64,000 bases of DNA, taken from NCBI RefSeq assembly GCF_040290245.1, contig NZ_PSMQ01000001.1, forward strand, positions 1 to 64,000, given 5' to 3'. Of the stretch, positions 49,305 to 57,708 are shown one piece after another. Position 1 is the first letter of the stretch. Every line of letters starts with the position of its first letter. The notes below the pieces were generated by a model. It had not been told where the DNA came from. It worked only from the letters and a program-made list of their open reading frames with translations, and made no database searches. Source of the DNA: Thermus_A sp040290245 (GTDB taxonomy: Bacteria; Deinococcota; Deinococci; Deinococcales; Thermaceae). A program made the position numbers and the translations under genes.

Positions 49305-50261
49305 TTAGGCCCGTACCTCCTGCCTCTGGAAGGCCACGTAGGCCAGGGTGAAAAGGAGGAGGGTTAGGGCGAAGAGGCCCGTGATCTGGGGCCAGGCCAG
49401 GAGGAGGCTCTGGCCCAAGGGGAGGGGGGTGCCGAGCACGGCCCGCTCGAGCTGGGTGAGGAGGACGGGGCCCAAGGAGCGGACCTCGGGGTTGAGGACT
49501 GCGGTCAAGGCCTCCGCGTAAAGGGTGTTGGGGGAGAGCCGGGAAAGCCAAAGGGCGGTCTGGGCCTGGCGGAGCTGGCTTTCCGGGTCAAAGGGATCGG
49601 CCCGGAGGAGAAGGGCGTTCGCGGCGAGGTCTACGAGGATGGGGAAAAAGACAGCGAAGAAGAGCCAGACCCCGATGGAGGCCAAGGCGGCGGTGGCAGG
49701 CTGGCGGAAGAGAACGGAAAAGAGGAGGCCTAAGGCCAGCCAGACCCCTGCATAGAGCAAGGTGGCGAGGAGGAAGAGGAAGGCCCGCCCCACCTCCTCT
49801 CCCCCCGGTGGGACGCCCAGGAAGAGCAGGCCCAGCCCTACCACCAGGAGGAAGAGGGCCAAAAGGAGGGTGAGAAGGGTTCCCATCCCCGCCAGGAACT
49901 TGCCGAAAAGGAGGGCATCCCGGTAGATGGGCTGGGAGAGGATCCGGGAGAGCGTCCCCCGGGCGTACTCGCCGTTGACCGCATCAAAGGCCAAGGCGAT
50001 GGCCGCCAGCGGGACAAAAAAGGAGAGGAAGCCCACAAAAGAGGGCAAGGGATCTTGGGCGGTGGTGAGGAGCTTCAGATAAAGATAGGGGTCCTCGCCC
50101 ACGGTCTGGCGCAAAGCTTGGGTCCCGGTGTAAAGCGCCCCCAGGGCGGAAAGCAGGATGAGGGCCTCGAGGATCCTCATCCTTAGACCTGTGAGGTGGT
50201 CGGCCATCTCCTTGAAGAAGACCGCCCAGAGCCCAGTCCAGGGGGAACCTTCACGCCGCAT
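49305..50261 (-). CDS. ABC transporter permease (ABC-2 type)
   Basis: This 318-residue membrane protein has about six hydrophobic segments and a cytoplasmic N-terminus. ABC-2 permease features are DAVNGEYARGTLSRILSQPIYRDALLFGKFLAG near 100-132 (coupling region), then LALGLLFSVLFRQPATAALASIGVWLFFAVFF. I chose the ATG at 50261, preceded by AGGAGGT at 5 bp and overlapping the ATPase stop. With the two upstream genes it forms an export system of NosF/NosY-like type. Confidence 0.85.
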   Translation of the reverse strand: MRREGSPWTGLWAVFFKEMADHLTGLRMRILEALILLSALGALYTGTQALRQTVGEDPYLYLKLLTTAQDPLPSFVGFLSFFVPLAAIALAFDAVNGEYARGTLSRILSQPIYRDALLFGKFLAGMGTLLTLLLALFLLVVGLGLLFLGVPPGGEEVGRAFLFLLATLLYAGVWLALGLLFSVLFRQPATAALASIGVWLFFAVFFPILVDLAANALLLRADPFDPESQLRQAQTALWLSRLSPNTLYAEALTAVLNPEVRSLGPVLLTQLERAVLGTPLPLGQSLLLAWPQITGLFALTLLLFTLAYVAFQRQEVRA

Positions 50262-51171
50262 GGGCCACCTCCTGGAAGTAACGGGCGTAGATCTCATCCA
50301 GACTGGGTTTTCTAAGGGAAAGCCCAAAGAGGCTCCCCTTTTCCACAGCCACCTTGGCCACCTGGGGCCGGAGGTCCTCGGTGGCCAGGATGCGGTACCG
50401 GCCGCCTTCGCTTTCCACCCGGCTCACCCCGGGCAGGGCTTTGAGCCCCTCTTCCAGCCCGGGGGTGGCCTCCAGGTGGATCTCGTACCCGCCGCCCAGA
50501 ACCCTTTGGGCCAGTTCCTCCACGGTCCCCACCAATACCATCCGCCCCTTATGGAAAAGCCCCACCCGGTCGCAGACCTCCTGGACCTGGTGCAGAAGGT
50601 GGCTGGAAAGGAGGAGGGTGATTCCCTCTGCCTTAAGCCTAAGGATGAGCCCCAAGAACTCCCGGGCCGCCTCGGGGTCCAGGCCCAAGGTGGGTTCGTC
50701 CAGGATGGCCACCTTGGGCCTTTTCAGGAGCACTTCCGCGAGGCCCAGGCGCTGCCGCATCCCCCGGGAAAAGGCGGCCACCTTGCGGTCTTTAACCTCG
50801 TAAAGCCCCATCCTGTGAAGAACCTCTTCGATCCGGGCGGCGGCCTCCTGATCGGGGAGGCCTAAAAGGCGGGTGGTGTAGCGGAGGTTCTCCCAGGCGG
50901 AAAGCTCCCCATAAAACCCCACCGAGTCCGGCAGGTACCCCACCCGGGCCTTGACCTTCAGGGGCTCCCGCACCGGATCAAACCCCAGGACCCGGGCCTC
51001 CCCCCGGGTGGGCTCGGTGAGGCCCAAAAGCATCAGGATGGTGGTGGTCTTGCCGGAGCCATTCGGCCCCAGAAGGCCGAAGACCTCGCCCTCTTTGACC
51101 TCGAGGTCCAGACCCTCCACCGCCACCACCCGGCCGTACACCTTGGTCAGGCCCCGGGTCTCGATGACCAC
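50251..51171 (-). CDS. ABC transporter ATP-binding protein
   Basis: This 306-residue ATPase has Walker A GPNGSGKTT near 34-42, the Q-loop VGYLPDSVGFYGELSAWEN near 80, the signature FSRGMRQRLGLAE near 133, and Walker B KVAILDEPTLGLDP near 150. The C-terminal domain is of the ABC-2 exporter type. The GTG start at 51171 follows the NEW3-protein stop by 3 bp with AGGTGAG before it. It pairs with the permease downstream. Confidence 0.92.
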   Translation of the reverse strand: MVIETRGLTKVYGRVVAVEGLDLEVKEGEVFGLLGPNGSGKTTTILMLLGLTEPTRGEARVLGFDPVREPLKVKARVGYLPDSVGFYGELSAWENLRYTTRLLGLPDQEAAARIEEVLHRMGLYEVKDRKVAAFSRGMRQRLGLAEVLLKRPKVAILDEPTLGLDPEAAREFLGLILRLKAEGITLLLSSHLLHQVQEVCDRVGLFHKGRMVLVGTVEELAQRVLGGGYEIHLEATPGLEEGLKALPGVSRVESEGGRYRILATEDLRPQVAKVAVEKGSLFGLSLRKPSLDEIYARYFQEVAHAA

Positions 51172-51174
51172 GGC

Positions 51175-52311
51175 TCACCTCCGGCCAAACCGGCTCACCG
51201 CAAAGCTCAGGACGAAAACCCCCACCGCGGCGATCCCCACCCCCACCACCCCCCATAAGGTGGAGGTGAGGACGGTCACCCGGTAGTCCAGGCTCTGCGA
51301 GACCCCTTCGTCCGCGCTGGCGGTAAGCGTCACCATATAGTCCCCTGCCACCGCCTTGGGGGAGGGTTTGATGCGGGCGGTGACCTCTTGTTCCTTGTTG
51401 GGCTCCAGAACCTCGATCTTCTCGGGATCCCACTTCACCTCCCAGCCCGAGGGCTCGCTGGCGGAGAAGGTGAGGTTCTTGATGGGCGCGCTCCCCGTGT
51501 TTTTCACCACCAGCTTCACCGGGTTCTCCCGGCCCGCATAGGCCCGGCCGGAAAGCCGCCCCTCCTTGGTGGTGAAGCTGAGCTCGGGCTTCCCCGTGAC
51601 CTCCAAGGCCAGGCCGAGCTCCGCCCGGGCCTCCCCGGCCAGGGCGCGGAGCTTCACCGTGTAGGTGTCCGCCTTGGTGGTCTTGGGCAGGCTCACGTCC
51701 ACGTCCAGATCCTTGCTCTCCCCCGCCTTCATGGGCAGGCTGGTCACCTGCTGGCTGCCGAAGGCGGGGGTGAAGGTCACTTGGAAGCCCTTGGGGGCCT
51801 CGTACTCCAAGGAAACCAGGAGGTCCTGGTCGGACTCGTTCTTTAACGTGACGCGGTAGCGGAAGCTGGATGTGGGGGGGCCTTTCAGGATGGGGAGCTC
51901 GGCCTCGAGGCTGAGGCGCTTGGGCAGGCCCTGGCCCACCAGGAAGGTGAGGGGAAGCTCCGCCCGCCCCGCCTGGCCTTCCGCCAGTACCCGGGCGCGG
52001 TAGGTGCCGGGCTTCAGATCCTTAGGGGGCTGGAGCTTGAGGGTAAGGCTCACCTCCTGGTCAGGGGCCAGGAAGGCCGCCCGTGCCAGACGGCCTCCCC
52101 CCATCAGGACCCCCTGCCATCCCTGTGGGAGTTCCAGGGAAAGCCGGACCACCTGGGGTGGGAGGCCATAGTTCTTAAGGGTCAAGGCCAGGTTGACGCT
52201 TTCCCCGGCGGTGATCCCCTGCTCGGGGTAGGGGGTCCCCAGGGAAAGACCGCGGTAGCCTTGGGCCAGCGCCAGTCCGAGAAAGAGGAGAAGCGCTAGG
52301 GCGTTTCGCAT
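51175..52311 (-). CDS. Secreted NEW3-domain protein with C-terminal membrane anchor
   Basis: The 378-residue protein has a signal peptide (MRNALALLLFLGLALAQG) and three or so beta-sandwich repeats of the NEW3/NPCBM-associated type, for example ESVNLALTLKNYGLPPQVVRLSLELP, SFRYRVTLKNESDQDLLVSLEYEAP and NPVKLVVKNTGSAPIKNLTF. A single C-terminal membrane helix (STLWGVVGVGIAAVGVFVLSFAV) and basic RFGRR end follow. The ATG at 52311 follows GGAGGTGGC. Such proteins are often found beside ABC-2 exporters. It probably acts on the outer face of the membrane. Confidence 0.82.
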   Translation of the reverse strand: MRNALALLLFLGLALAQGYRGLSLGTPYPEQGITAGESVNLALTLKNYGLPPQVVRLSLELPQGWQGVLMGGGRLARAAFLAPDQEVSLTLKLQPPKDLKPGTYRARVLAEGQAGRAELPLTFLVGQGLPKRLSLEAELPILKGPPTSSFRYRVTLKNESDQDLLVSLEYEAPKGFQVTFTPAFGSQQVTSLPMKAGESKDLDVDVSLPKTTKADTYTVKLRALAGEARAELGLALEVTGKPELSFTTKEGRLSGRAYAGRENPVKLVVKNTGSAPIKNLTFSASEPSGWEVKWDPEKIEVLEPNKEQEVTARIKPSPKAVAGDYMVTLTASADEGVSQSLDYRVTVLTSTLWGVVGVGIAAVGVFVLSFAVSRFGRR

Positions 52312-52383
52312 AGCCACCTCCAAACTCCGCTCTTAGAGCTTAAGGAAGGTAGATGAGCCGGAAATGAAATGGGGAGGCGTGCT

Positions 52384-52842
52384 TCAGCCGTTGCTTCCCG
52401 AAGGGAACACCGAAAGGCGGGCCTCGAGGTACTCCCGCTCGCCCAAGACGATCTTCCGGGCCAGCTCGGGATCCTTGGGGAACTCCTTTCCGCGGTTGAT
52501 CATATAGGTCTCGTACCGGCCGATCTCAAACCGCTCGGCCAGGTACGTAAGGGCCTTGGCCATGTCGAAGGCCTTGCAGGAGAAGATGTCTATGGAGAGG
52601 AAGGCCTTCTTGGGAAAGGTGTGGACGGCGATGTGGCTTTCTGCGATGATCACCACCCCCGTTACCCCATCCTCCCCGTTCGGGCCGTAGCTGTAGACAA
52701 AGGGGGGAAGGACCTTCGTCATACCCATTTCCTCGGGGAGCTCGTCCAGGACCTGCCGGACCAGCTCCGCATCCCGAAGCCGATCGGGATTGGCATTGTA
52801 CCCGTCAATCATCAGGTGCGGGCCAAATCCAAAGAGTTCCAC
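52384..52842 (-). CDS. speD: S-adenosylmethionine decarboxylase proenzyme
   Basis: The enzyme makes decarboxylated SAM, the aminopropyl donor for spermidine and the long polyamines of Thermus. I chose the GTG at 52842, preceded by AGGGAGGT. The processing site is in IAESHIAVHTFP near residue 70, where Ser becomes the pyruvoyl group after self-cleavage. FSCKAFDMAKAL near 88 carries the conserved Cys. The protein (152 aa) ends RLSVFPSGSNG, encoded by a 28-bp repeat also present in the Rad52/DdrA-like gene. Confidence 0.9.
   Translation of the reverse strand: MELFGFGPHLMIDGYNANPDRLRDAELVRQVLDELPEEMGMTKVLPPFVYSYGPNGEDGVTGVVIIAESHIAVHTFPKKAFLSIDIFSCKAFDMAKALTYLAERFEIGRYETYMINRGKEFPKDPELARKIVLGEREYLEARLSVFPSGSNG
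52390..52417 (-). repeat. 28-bp exact repeat, copy 2 (3' end of speD)
   Basis: Identical to 34998-35025 and in the same reading frame. Here it supplies nearly all of the last ten codons of speD before the stop. Confidence 0.85.
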
Positions 52843-52894
52843 TCTCCACCTCCCTTCCGTGCCCCCCGGGGTATCCCCCCTTGGCACGCCCCCC

Positions 52895-52923
52895 ATTATG
52901 CCCCCCCTCCACCCCCCTGTCAA
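52895..52923 (-). promoter_or_regulatory. Consensus promoter of speD
   Basis: A perfect TTGACA (52923-52918) and CATAAT (52900-52895) are separated by 17 bp on the minus strand. The spacer is nearly all G on that strand. Initiation near 52888 gives a leader of about 46 nt with an AGGGAGGT ribosome binding site. Confidence 0.8.
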
Positions 52924-53121
52924 TACTCCGTTCTGGCGTAGGAAAAACCCACCTCCTCTCGAGGGGGTCCTAGACCCTTTAGGGGAAGGGGGGCTCTTTA
53001 AAGCCCTCCCTTTGCAGCGAGGTTTTCTCCTCCGACATACCCATGGGGGTATTCTGTGCGGCCAAGGCCACAGTCCCCATCGGGGTTCTGGGTGGTATGA
53101 TGGGCCCGGTAAGGAGGGGGT
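52924..53121 (+). promoter_or_regulatory. Upstream region of sdhCDAB
   Basis: No gene is visible between the speD promoter and sdhC. TATGAT (53096-53101) with a preceding TG (TGGTATGAT) is an extended -10, about 20 bp before the ATG, and AAGGAGGGGG serves as ribosome binding site. Hairpin-forming pieces (GGGCT/AGCCC near 52991-53006) and an imperfect TACCC/GGGTA repeat near 53038-53051 are possible regulatory sites. Confidence 0.4.
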
Positions 53122-53472
53122 ATGTACCGAGGTAGGGAGGGACAGTGGGCGTTTTACCTCCACCGGATCTCGGGCCTGGGCATTTTGGTCTTCCTCATCC
53201 TTCACATCCTGAACATCGGAAGCGCCATGTGGGGCCCTGAGGTCTCCAATCGGTGGATGGCCTTCTACCACCAGCCGGTCTTCCAGCTAGGGCTTCTTCT
53301 CCTGATCGCGGGGGTCATCTACCACGGCTTAAACGGCCTCCGGATTATCCTCATGGACTTCACCCGGTTTGGAGTGAGGCACCAGCGGCAGCTTTGGTAC
53401 GGGGTCTGGGTCCTTTTCGCCCTCTTGTACGCCCCGTTCTTGATCAAGATCCTAGGCGGGATCTTCCATTAG
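53122..53472 (+). CDS. sdhC: Succinate dehydrogenase cytochrome b subunit
   Basis: This 116-residue membrane subunit with three helices anchors the enzyme and helps bind heme b and quinone. It starts MYRGREGQWAFYLHRISGLG, with the SdhC-type HR(I/L)SG motif. Candidate heme His residues lie in LILHILNIG and VIYHGLNGLR. AAGGAGGGGG precedes the ATG. It is the first gene of sdhC-sdhD-sdhA-sdhB. Confidence 0.93.
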   Translation: MYRGREGQWAFYLHRISGLGILVFLILHILNIGSAMWGPEVSNRWMAFYHQPVFQLGLLLLIAGVIYHGLNGLRIILMDFTRFGVRHQRQLWYGVWVLFALLYAPFLIKILGGIFH

Positions 53473-53481
53473 GAGGGAAGA

Positions 53482-53877
53482 ATGGCCATCCGGTCCAGAC
53501 GGTTTGAAGAGGCGAGGCTCGAGGCCGGCTCCAATCTGGAGCTCTTCTGGTGGGTCTTTATGCGCGTCTCCGGCGTGGTTTTGGTCTTTCTCCTTCTGGG
53601 CCACATGTGGATGAACGCCATCCTCATCGATCTGAACAAGATCGATTACGACTATGTGGCCAAGAGACTGAGCCAGACCACCTGGAAGCTGTACGACTGG
53701 CTCATCCTGGCCTTGGGGCTTTTGCACGGAGCCAATGGCCTCCGGTACGTTCTAGATGACTGGGTTCAGAACCCCGCCCGGCGGTTCTGGACGAAGGTGG
53801 TGGTCTACGGTCTGATCGGCTTCCTCTTTGCCTACGGGAGCCTGTCCTTGTTCAATCACGACTTTGGGGTGAAGTGA
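53482..53877 (+). CDS. sdhD: Succinate dehydrogenase membrane anchor subunit
   Basis: This 131-residue second membrane subunit has three helices. Its pattern mirrors SdhC, with LLLGHMWMNAIL near 45 and LGLLHGANGLRYVLDDW near 80, which provides a possible second heme-side His. It starts 9 bp after sdhC with AGGAGGGAAG as ribosome binding site and overlaps sdhA by 4 bp. Confidence 0.92.
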   Translation: MAIRSRRFEEARLEAGSNLELFWWVFMRVSGVVLVFLLLGHMWMNAILIDLNKIDYDYVAKRLSQTTWKLYDWLILALGLLHGANGLRYVLDDWVQNPARRFWTKVVVYGLIGFLFAYGSLSLFNHDFGVK

Positions 53878-55610
53878 TGGCGCACCGGCATGAGGTCATC
53901 GTAGTGGGTGCGGGCGGGGCCGGACTGGCCACCGCGCTGTACGCGGCCCGGGAGGGGGCGGATGTGGCCGTGGTCTCCAAGCTCTACCCCACGCGTAGCC
54001 ACACCGGGGCGGCCCAGGGGGGGATAGGCGCCGCGCTGGGGAACGTGGAGGAGGACCACTGGGAATGGCACATGTACGACACGGTCAAGGGGGGGGACTA
54101 CCTCACGGACCAGGACGCGGCCGAGGTCTTTGCCAAGGAGGTGATCGAGGCCGTTTTGGAGCTCGAGCACATGGGCCTCCCCTTCGACCGCCTGCCCAGC
54201 GGGAAGATCGCCCAGCGCCGTTTTGGCGGCCACACCAAGGACTGGGGGAAGGCCCCGGTCCACCGGGCCGCCCACGCGGCGGACCGCACCGGCCACATGA
54301 TCCTCCAGACCCTGTTCCAGCAGTGCGTGAAGCACAACATCACCTTCTACAACGAGTTCCACGTCACCGACCTCCTCCTCGAGGACGGCGTGGCCAAGGG
54401 GCTTGTGGCCTATGAGCTGGCCACCGGGGAGCTTCACCTCTTCCAGGCCAAGGCCATCGTCATCGCCTCCGGAGGGTTCGGCCGCATCTACAAGATCACC
54501 TCCAACGCCTACACCCTTACCGGGGACCTCCAGGCCATTCTGTATCGGAAGGGCCTGCCCCTGGAGGACATGGAGTTTTACCAGTTCCACCCCACGGGCC
54601 TTTACCCCTTGGGCATCCTCCTCACCGAGGGGGCTCGAGGGGAAGGGGGGATTTTGCGCAACGCCCTGGGCGAGCGGTTCATGGAGCGCTACGCCCCCAC
54701 GATCAAGGACCTCGCCCCCAGGGACATGGTCTCCCGGGCCATGTACCTGGAGGTGCGGGAGGGGCGGGGGGTGGGGCCTAAGAAGGACCACGTCCTTTTG
54801 GACCTCACCCACCTTCCTCCGGAGGTCATCGAGAAGAAGCTCCCCGACATCACCGAGTTTTCCCGCATCTACCTGGGCGTGGACCCCTTGAAGGAGCCGG
54901 TTCCCGTGATGCCCACCGCCCACTACGCCATGGGGGGGATTCCCACCACCTTGTGGGGGGAGGTCATCAAGGACGAGAAGAATACGGTGGTTCCGGGGCT
55001 TTACGCGGCTGGGGAAGCGGCCTGCGTGAGCCTCCACGGGGCGAACCGCCTGGGCACCAACTCCTTGGGCGACCTGGTGGTCTTCGGCCGCCGGGCAGGG
55101 ATCGCCGCCGCCCGCTTCGCCAAGGACCAGGATTTCTACGAGCTTACCGAGGAGGACCTGGGCCCGAGCCGGGAGCAGATCGAGCGGATTAAGACCTCCA
55201 CCGGCCGGGAGAAGGTGGCGGCGCTTAGGGCCGAGCTTCAGCAGTCCATGATGGACCACGCCTCCGTCTTCCGCACCGGGGAGCTCCTTGCGAAGCAGGT
55301 GGAGATCCTAAAGGAGCTCATGGACCGGTACAAGCACATCTCCATCGACGACAGAAGCGAGGCCTACAACACCGAGCTGGTGGAGGCGTTGGAGCTCGGC
55401 TACCTTCTCGAGGTCTCCGAGGCCCTGGTCCACTCGGCCCTCAACCGGACCGAGTCCCGGGGGGCCCACGCCCGGGAGGACTACCCGGAGCGGGACGACG
55501 CGAACTGGCTTAAGCACACCCTGGCCTACAAGGTGGGAGACGGGAAGGTGGCCTTCCGGTACAAGCCCGTGGTCCTGGGCCGCTTCGAGCCCAAGGCCCG
55601 CACCTACTAG
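53874..55610 (+). CDS. sdhA: Succinate dehydrogenase flavoprotein subunit
   Basis: This catalytic subunit oxidises succinate to fumarate with covalently bound FAD. The 578-residue protein has the dinucleotide fold EVIVVGAGGAGLATALYAA near 5-23 and the FAD-linking His in SHTGAAQGGIGAALG near 43. It also has the catalytic region HPTGLYPLGILLTEGARGEGG near 240, THYAMGGI-like TAHYAMGGIPT near 350, and LHGANRLGTNSLGDLVVFG near 390. It overlaps sdhD by 4 bp. Confidence 0.97.
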   Translation: MMAHRHEVIVVGAGGAGLATALYAAREGADVAVVSKLYPTRSHTGAAQGGIGAALGNVEEDHWEWHMYDTVKGGDYLTDQDAAEVFAKEVIEAVLELEHMGLPFDRLPSGKIAQRRFGGHTKDWGKAPVHRAAHAADRTGHMILQTLFQQCVKHNITFYNEFHVTDLLLEDGVAKGLVAYELATGELHLFQAKAIVIASGGFGRIYKITSNAYTLTGDLQAILYRKGLPLEDMEFYQFHPTGLYPLGILLTEGARGEGGILRNALGERFMERYAPTIKDLAPRDMVSRAMYLEVREGRGVGPKKDHVLLDLTHLPPEVIEKKLPDITEFSRIYLGVDPLKEPVPVMPTAHYAMGGIPTTLWGEVIKDEKNTVVPGLYAAGEAACVSLHGANRLGTNSLGDLVVFGRRAGIAAARFAKDQDFYELTEEDLGPSREQIERIKTSTGREKVAALRAELQQSMMDHASVFRTGELLAKQVEILKELMDRYKHISIDDRSEAYNTELVEALELGYLLEVSEALVHSALNRTESRGAHAREDYPERDDANWLKHTLAYKVGDGKVAFRYKPVVLGRFEPKARTY

Positions 55611-55618
55611 GGGGGAAG

Positions 55619-56317
55619 ATGGACGTCACGCTCAGGATTCTCCGCTACGATCCCAAGAAGGATCGGAAGCCCCACTTCGTGGAGTACAAGGTGACCGCTG
55701 AGCCCTGGGACAGGGTCTTGGACCTTCTTCACAAGGTCAAGTGGGAGGAGGACGGAACCCTCGCCTTCCGGAGAAGCTGCGGCCACGGCATCTGTGGCTC
55801 CGACGCCATGCTCATCAACGGGGTGAACCGCCTGGCCTGCAAGACCCTGGTGAAGGACCTGGGGAGGGTCATCACCGTGGAGCCCATCCGGGGGCTGCCC
55901 ATCCAGAAGGATCTGGTGGTGGACATGGAGCCCTTCTTTGCCGCCTACCGGGCGGTGAAGCCCTTCCTCATCAACGACGAGCCCCCTCCCCAGCGGGAGC
56001 GCCTCCAGTCCCCCGAGGAGCGGGAGCGGTTTGACCACGGGACGAAGTGCATCCTCTGCGCGGCCTGCACCACGAGCTGCCCGGTCTTCTGGACCAACGG
56101 CACCTACATCGGCCCGGCCGCCATCGTCCAGGCCCACCGGTTCATCTTTGACTCCCGCGACCGGGGGAAGAGGGAGCGGTTCAAGGTCCTCGGTTCGGGT
56201 GGGGGGGTCTGGCGCTGCCGAACCGCCTACAACTGCACCGAGGCCTGCCCCCGGGGGATTCCCGTGACCGAGCTCATCGAGGAGGTCAAGCGGGAGATGG
56301 TCTTCAGCCGGTTCTGA
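55619..56317 (+). CDS. sdhB: Succinate dehydrogenase iron-sulfur subunit
   Basis: This 232-residue electron-transfer subunit passes electrons from FAD to quinone. Cluster motifs are [2Fe-2S] SCGHGICGSDAMLINGVNRLAC near 57-78, [4Fe-4S] CILCAACTTSCP near 144, and the third-cluster ligands CRTAYNCTEACPRGI near 200. It starts 9 bp after sdhA with GGGGGAAG before the ATG. A hairpin follows the stop. Confidence 0.97.
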   Translation: MDVTLRILRYDPKKDRKPHFVEYKVTAEPWDRVLDLLHKVKWEEDGTLAFRRSCGHGICGSDAMLINGVNRLACKTLVKDLGRVITVEPIRGLPIQKDLVVDMEPFFAAYRAVKPFLINDEPPPQRERLQSPEERERFDHGTKCILCAACTTSCPVFWTNGTYIGPAAIVQAHRFIFDSRDRGKRERFKVLGSGGGVWRCRTAYNCTEACPRGIPVTELIEEVKREMVFSRF

Positions 56318-56322
56318 GGGAA

Positions 56323-56350
56323 AGCGGCGGGGCGGGCCCGCCTCGCCGCT
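56323..56350. terminator. Hairpin between converging sdhB and aspS2
   Basis: AGCGGCG (56323-56329) pairs with CGCCGCT (56344-56350), and inner GC pairs extend the stem. No T-run follows on either strand. It lies exactly between the two stop codons and overlaps the aspS2 TAG. Confidence 0.5.
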
Positions 56351-57617
56351 AGGGTTCCAGCCGGTGCCGGTCCCGGGGGAAGGCCCGGGCGTAGCGGACG
56401 TTGGGAAGGCCGAGAAGCTTCTGGGTTAGCCGCTCCGCCCCGATGGCAAAGCCCCCATGGGGGGGCATGCCGTACTTGAAGACCTCCAGGTACCCCCGGA
56501 AGCCCTCCGGGTCCATGCCCTTAGCCTTCAGGCTTTCCAGAAGCTCCTCGTACCGGTGGATGCGCTGCCCTCCGGAGGTGATCTCCAGGCCCCGGAAGAG
56601 GAGGTCAAACCCCCGGGTGGTCCCGTCCGGCTCGGGGTAGGTGTAGAAGGGCCGGAGGGCTTTGGGGTAGCGGGTGATGAAGAGCCAGTCCGAGCCCCAC
56701 CGCTTTTTGGCGTACTGGCCAAGGAGCCGCTCCGCCTCCTCCGAGAGGTCGGCCCCCACCGGGTAGCCCAGCTCCTCCCGCAGAAGGCGACGGGCCTCCT
56801 GGTGGGTGAGCCGGGGGGTGTTTTGGGGGAAGGAGGGGAGTTCGGCCTCGAGGAGCTTAATCTCCTGCCCCGCATGGGTGTAGGCCTCCTCGAGCATCTC
56901 CTGAAGGAGCTCCTCCTCAAGCCGCATAAGCTCCTCTTCGCTTTCGATGAAGCCCATCTCCACGTCCAAGGAGAGGTACTCGTTCAAGTGTCGGCTGGTG
57001 GCGTGGTCCTCCGCCCGCCAGACGGGGGCCACCTCGTAGACCCGTTCAAACACCCCAACCAGGATCTGCTTGTAAAGCTGAGGGGACTGGGCCAGGTAGG
57101 CCCGGTGCTCAAAATAGTCCACCCCGAAGAGGCCGCTTCCCCCTTCAGCCCCCGCCCGGACCACCTTAGGGGTGAAGACCTCCGTAAACCCCTGCCGGTC
57201 CAGGTGGCGCCGGAACCCCCGGACCAAGGCGGCCTGGACTTTAAGGGGGGCCCGGGCCTTCTCCCCCCGTAGGGTGACGTACCGGTACTCGAGCAGGGTG
57301 TCCGGGCTGGCCCGCCACTCCTCCTTGGGGATCTCCACCGGGGTGGGCTCCAAAGCCGGGGAGAGGACCTCGATCTTTTCCGCCACGACCTCGAGGCCCC
57401 CCGGCGCCTTTTCGTTTTGGACCACCCGGCCCACCACCCTCAGGCTGGACTCGGGGAGGGGGAGTTTCCGCCCGCCGGTGACCACCTGGACGATGCCCGA
57501 CCGGTCCCTTAGGAGGATGAACTGGATCTTTCCCAGGTCTCTTCTCCAGTGCAAAAAGCCCATAAGCTCAACCGTTTCTCCGATCTTTTGCGGCAGGTCC
57601 TCTATGAGGGTGCGCAT
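56349..57617 (-). CDS. aspS2: Non-discriminating archaeal-type aspartyl-tRNA synthetase (AspRS2)
   Basis: This class IIb synthetase of 422 residues equals the length of T. thermophilus AspRS2. It lacks the bacterial GAD insertion domain (bacterial AspRS is about 580 aa). It has an N-terminal OB fold (ETVELMGFLHWRRDLGKIQF), motif 2 near 195-215 (VYEVAPVWRAEDHATSRHL), and motif 3 GFAIGAERLTQKLLG near 390. In Thermus this enzyme charges tRNA(Asn) with Asp, which an amidotransferase converts to Asn. The ATG follows AGGAGGAAGG. An attenuator-like leader precedes it (57632-57737). Confidence 0.93.
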   Translation of the reverse strand: MRTLIEDLPQKIGETVELMGFLHWRRDLGKIQFILLRDRSGIVQVVTGGRKLPLPESSLRVVGRVVQNEKAPGGLEVVAEKIEVLSPALEPTPVEIPKEEWRASPDTLLEYRYVTLRGEKARAPLKVQAALVRGFRRHLDRQGFTEVFTPKVVRAGAEGGSGLFGVDYFEHRAYLAQSPQLYKQILVGVFERVYEVAPVWRAEDHATSRHLNEYLSLDVEMGFIESEEELMRLEEELLQEMLEEAYTHAGQEIKLLEAELPSFPQNTPRLTHQEARRLLREELGYPVGADLSEEAERLLGQYAKKRWGSDWLFITRYPKALRPFYTYPEPDGTTRGFDLLFRGLEITSGGQRIHRYEELLESLKAKGMDPEGFRGYLEVFKYGMPPHGGFAIGAERLTQKLLGLPNVRYARAFPRDRHRLEP

Positions 57618-57631
57618 CCTTCCTCCTAAGG

Positions 57632-57659
57632 AAAAGCCCCCGGTCTGCGGGACCGGGGG
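57632..57659 (-). terminator. Intrinsic terminator in the aspS2 leader
   Basis: CCCCCGGTC and GACCGGGGG (57637-57645 with 57651-57659) form a perfect 9-bp stem with a 5-nt loop, followed by CTTTTC on the minus strand. It lies about 5 nt before the aspS2 ribosome binding site. Its left arm can instead pair with GGGGGG at 57673-57668. Confidence 0.85.
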
Positions 57660-57660
57660 T

Positions 57661-57694
57661 GTGCGGGCCCCCCTAGGGGTTTAGGTTCCCGCAC
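57661..57694 (-). promoter_or_regulatory. Leader hairpin and antiterminator segments upstream of aspS2
   Basis: GTGCGGG (57694-57688) pairs with CCCGCAC (57667-57661). Their loop encloses GGGGGG (57673-57668), which is also complementary to CCCCC of the terminator left arm (57659-57655). The pairing options are mutually exclusive in the manner of an amino acid attenuator. Confidence 0.6.
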
Positions 57695-57699
57695 CGCAT
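57673..57699 (-). CDS. Putative aspS2 leader peptide with two Asn codons
   Basis: ATG CGG TGC GGG AAC CTA AAC CCC TAG encodes M-R-C-G-N-L-N-P. The ATG lies 9 nt after the -10 hexamer, so it is at or within a few nt of the RNA 5' end. Two of eight residues are Asn, an uncommon amino acid in this window. The Asn codons lie between hairpin arms that control a downstream terminator. Translation is inferred, not shown. Confidence 0.55.
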   Translation of the reverse strand: MRCGNLNP

Positions 57700-57708
57700 A
57701 ATGCCTAA

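Noticed and set aside
51175..52311. A glycosidase, suggested by NEW3/NPCBM-type domains
   Set aside because: No catalytic domain is present. The protein is only repeats plus a membrane anchor beside an ABC exporter.
52924..53121. A gene or attenuator in the gap between speD and sdhC
   Set aside because: Open frames here lack ribosome binding sites and sensible composition. Hairpins are short and not followed by a T-run before sdhC.
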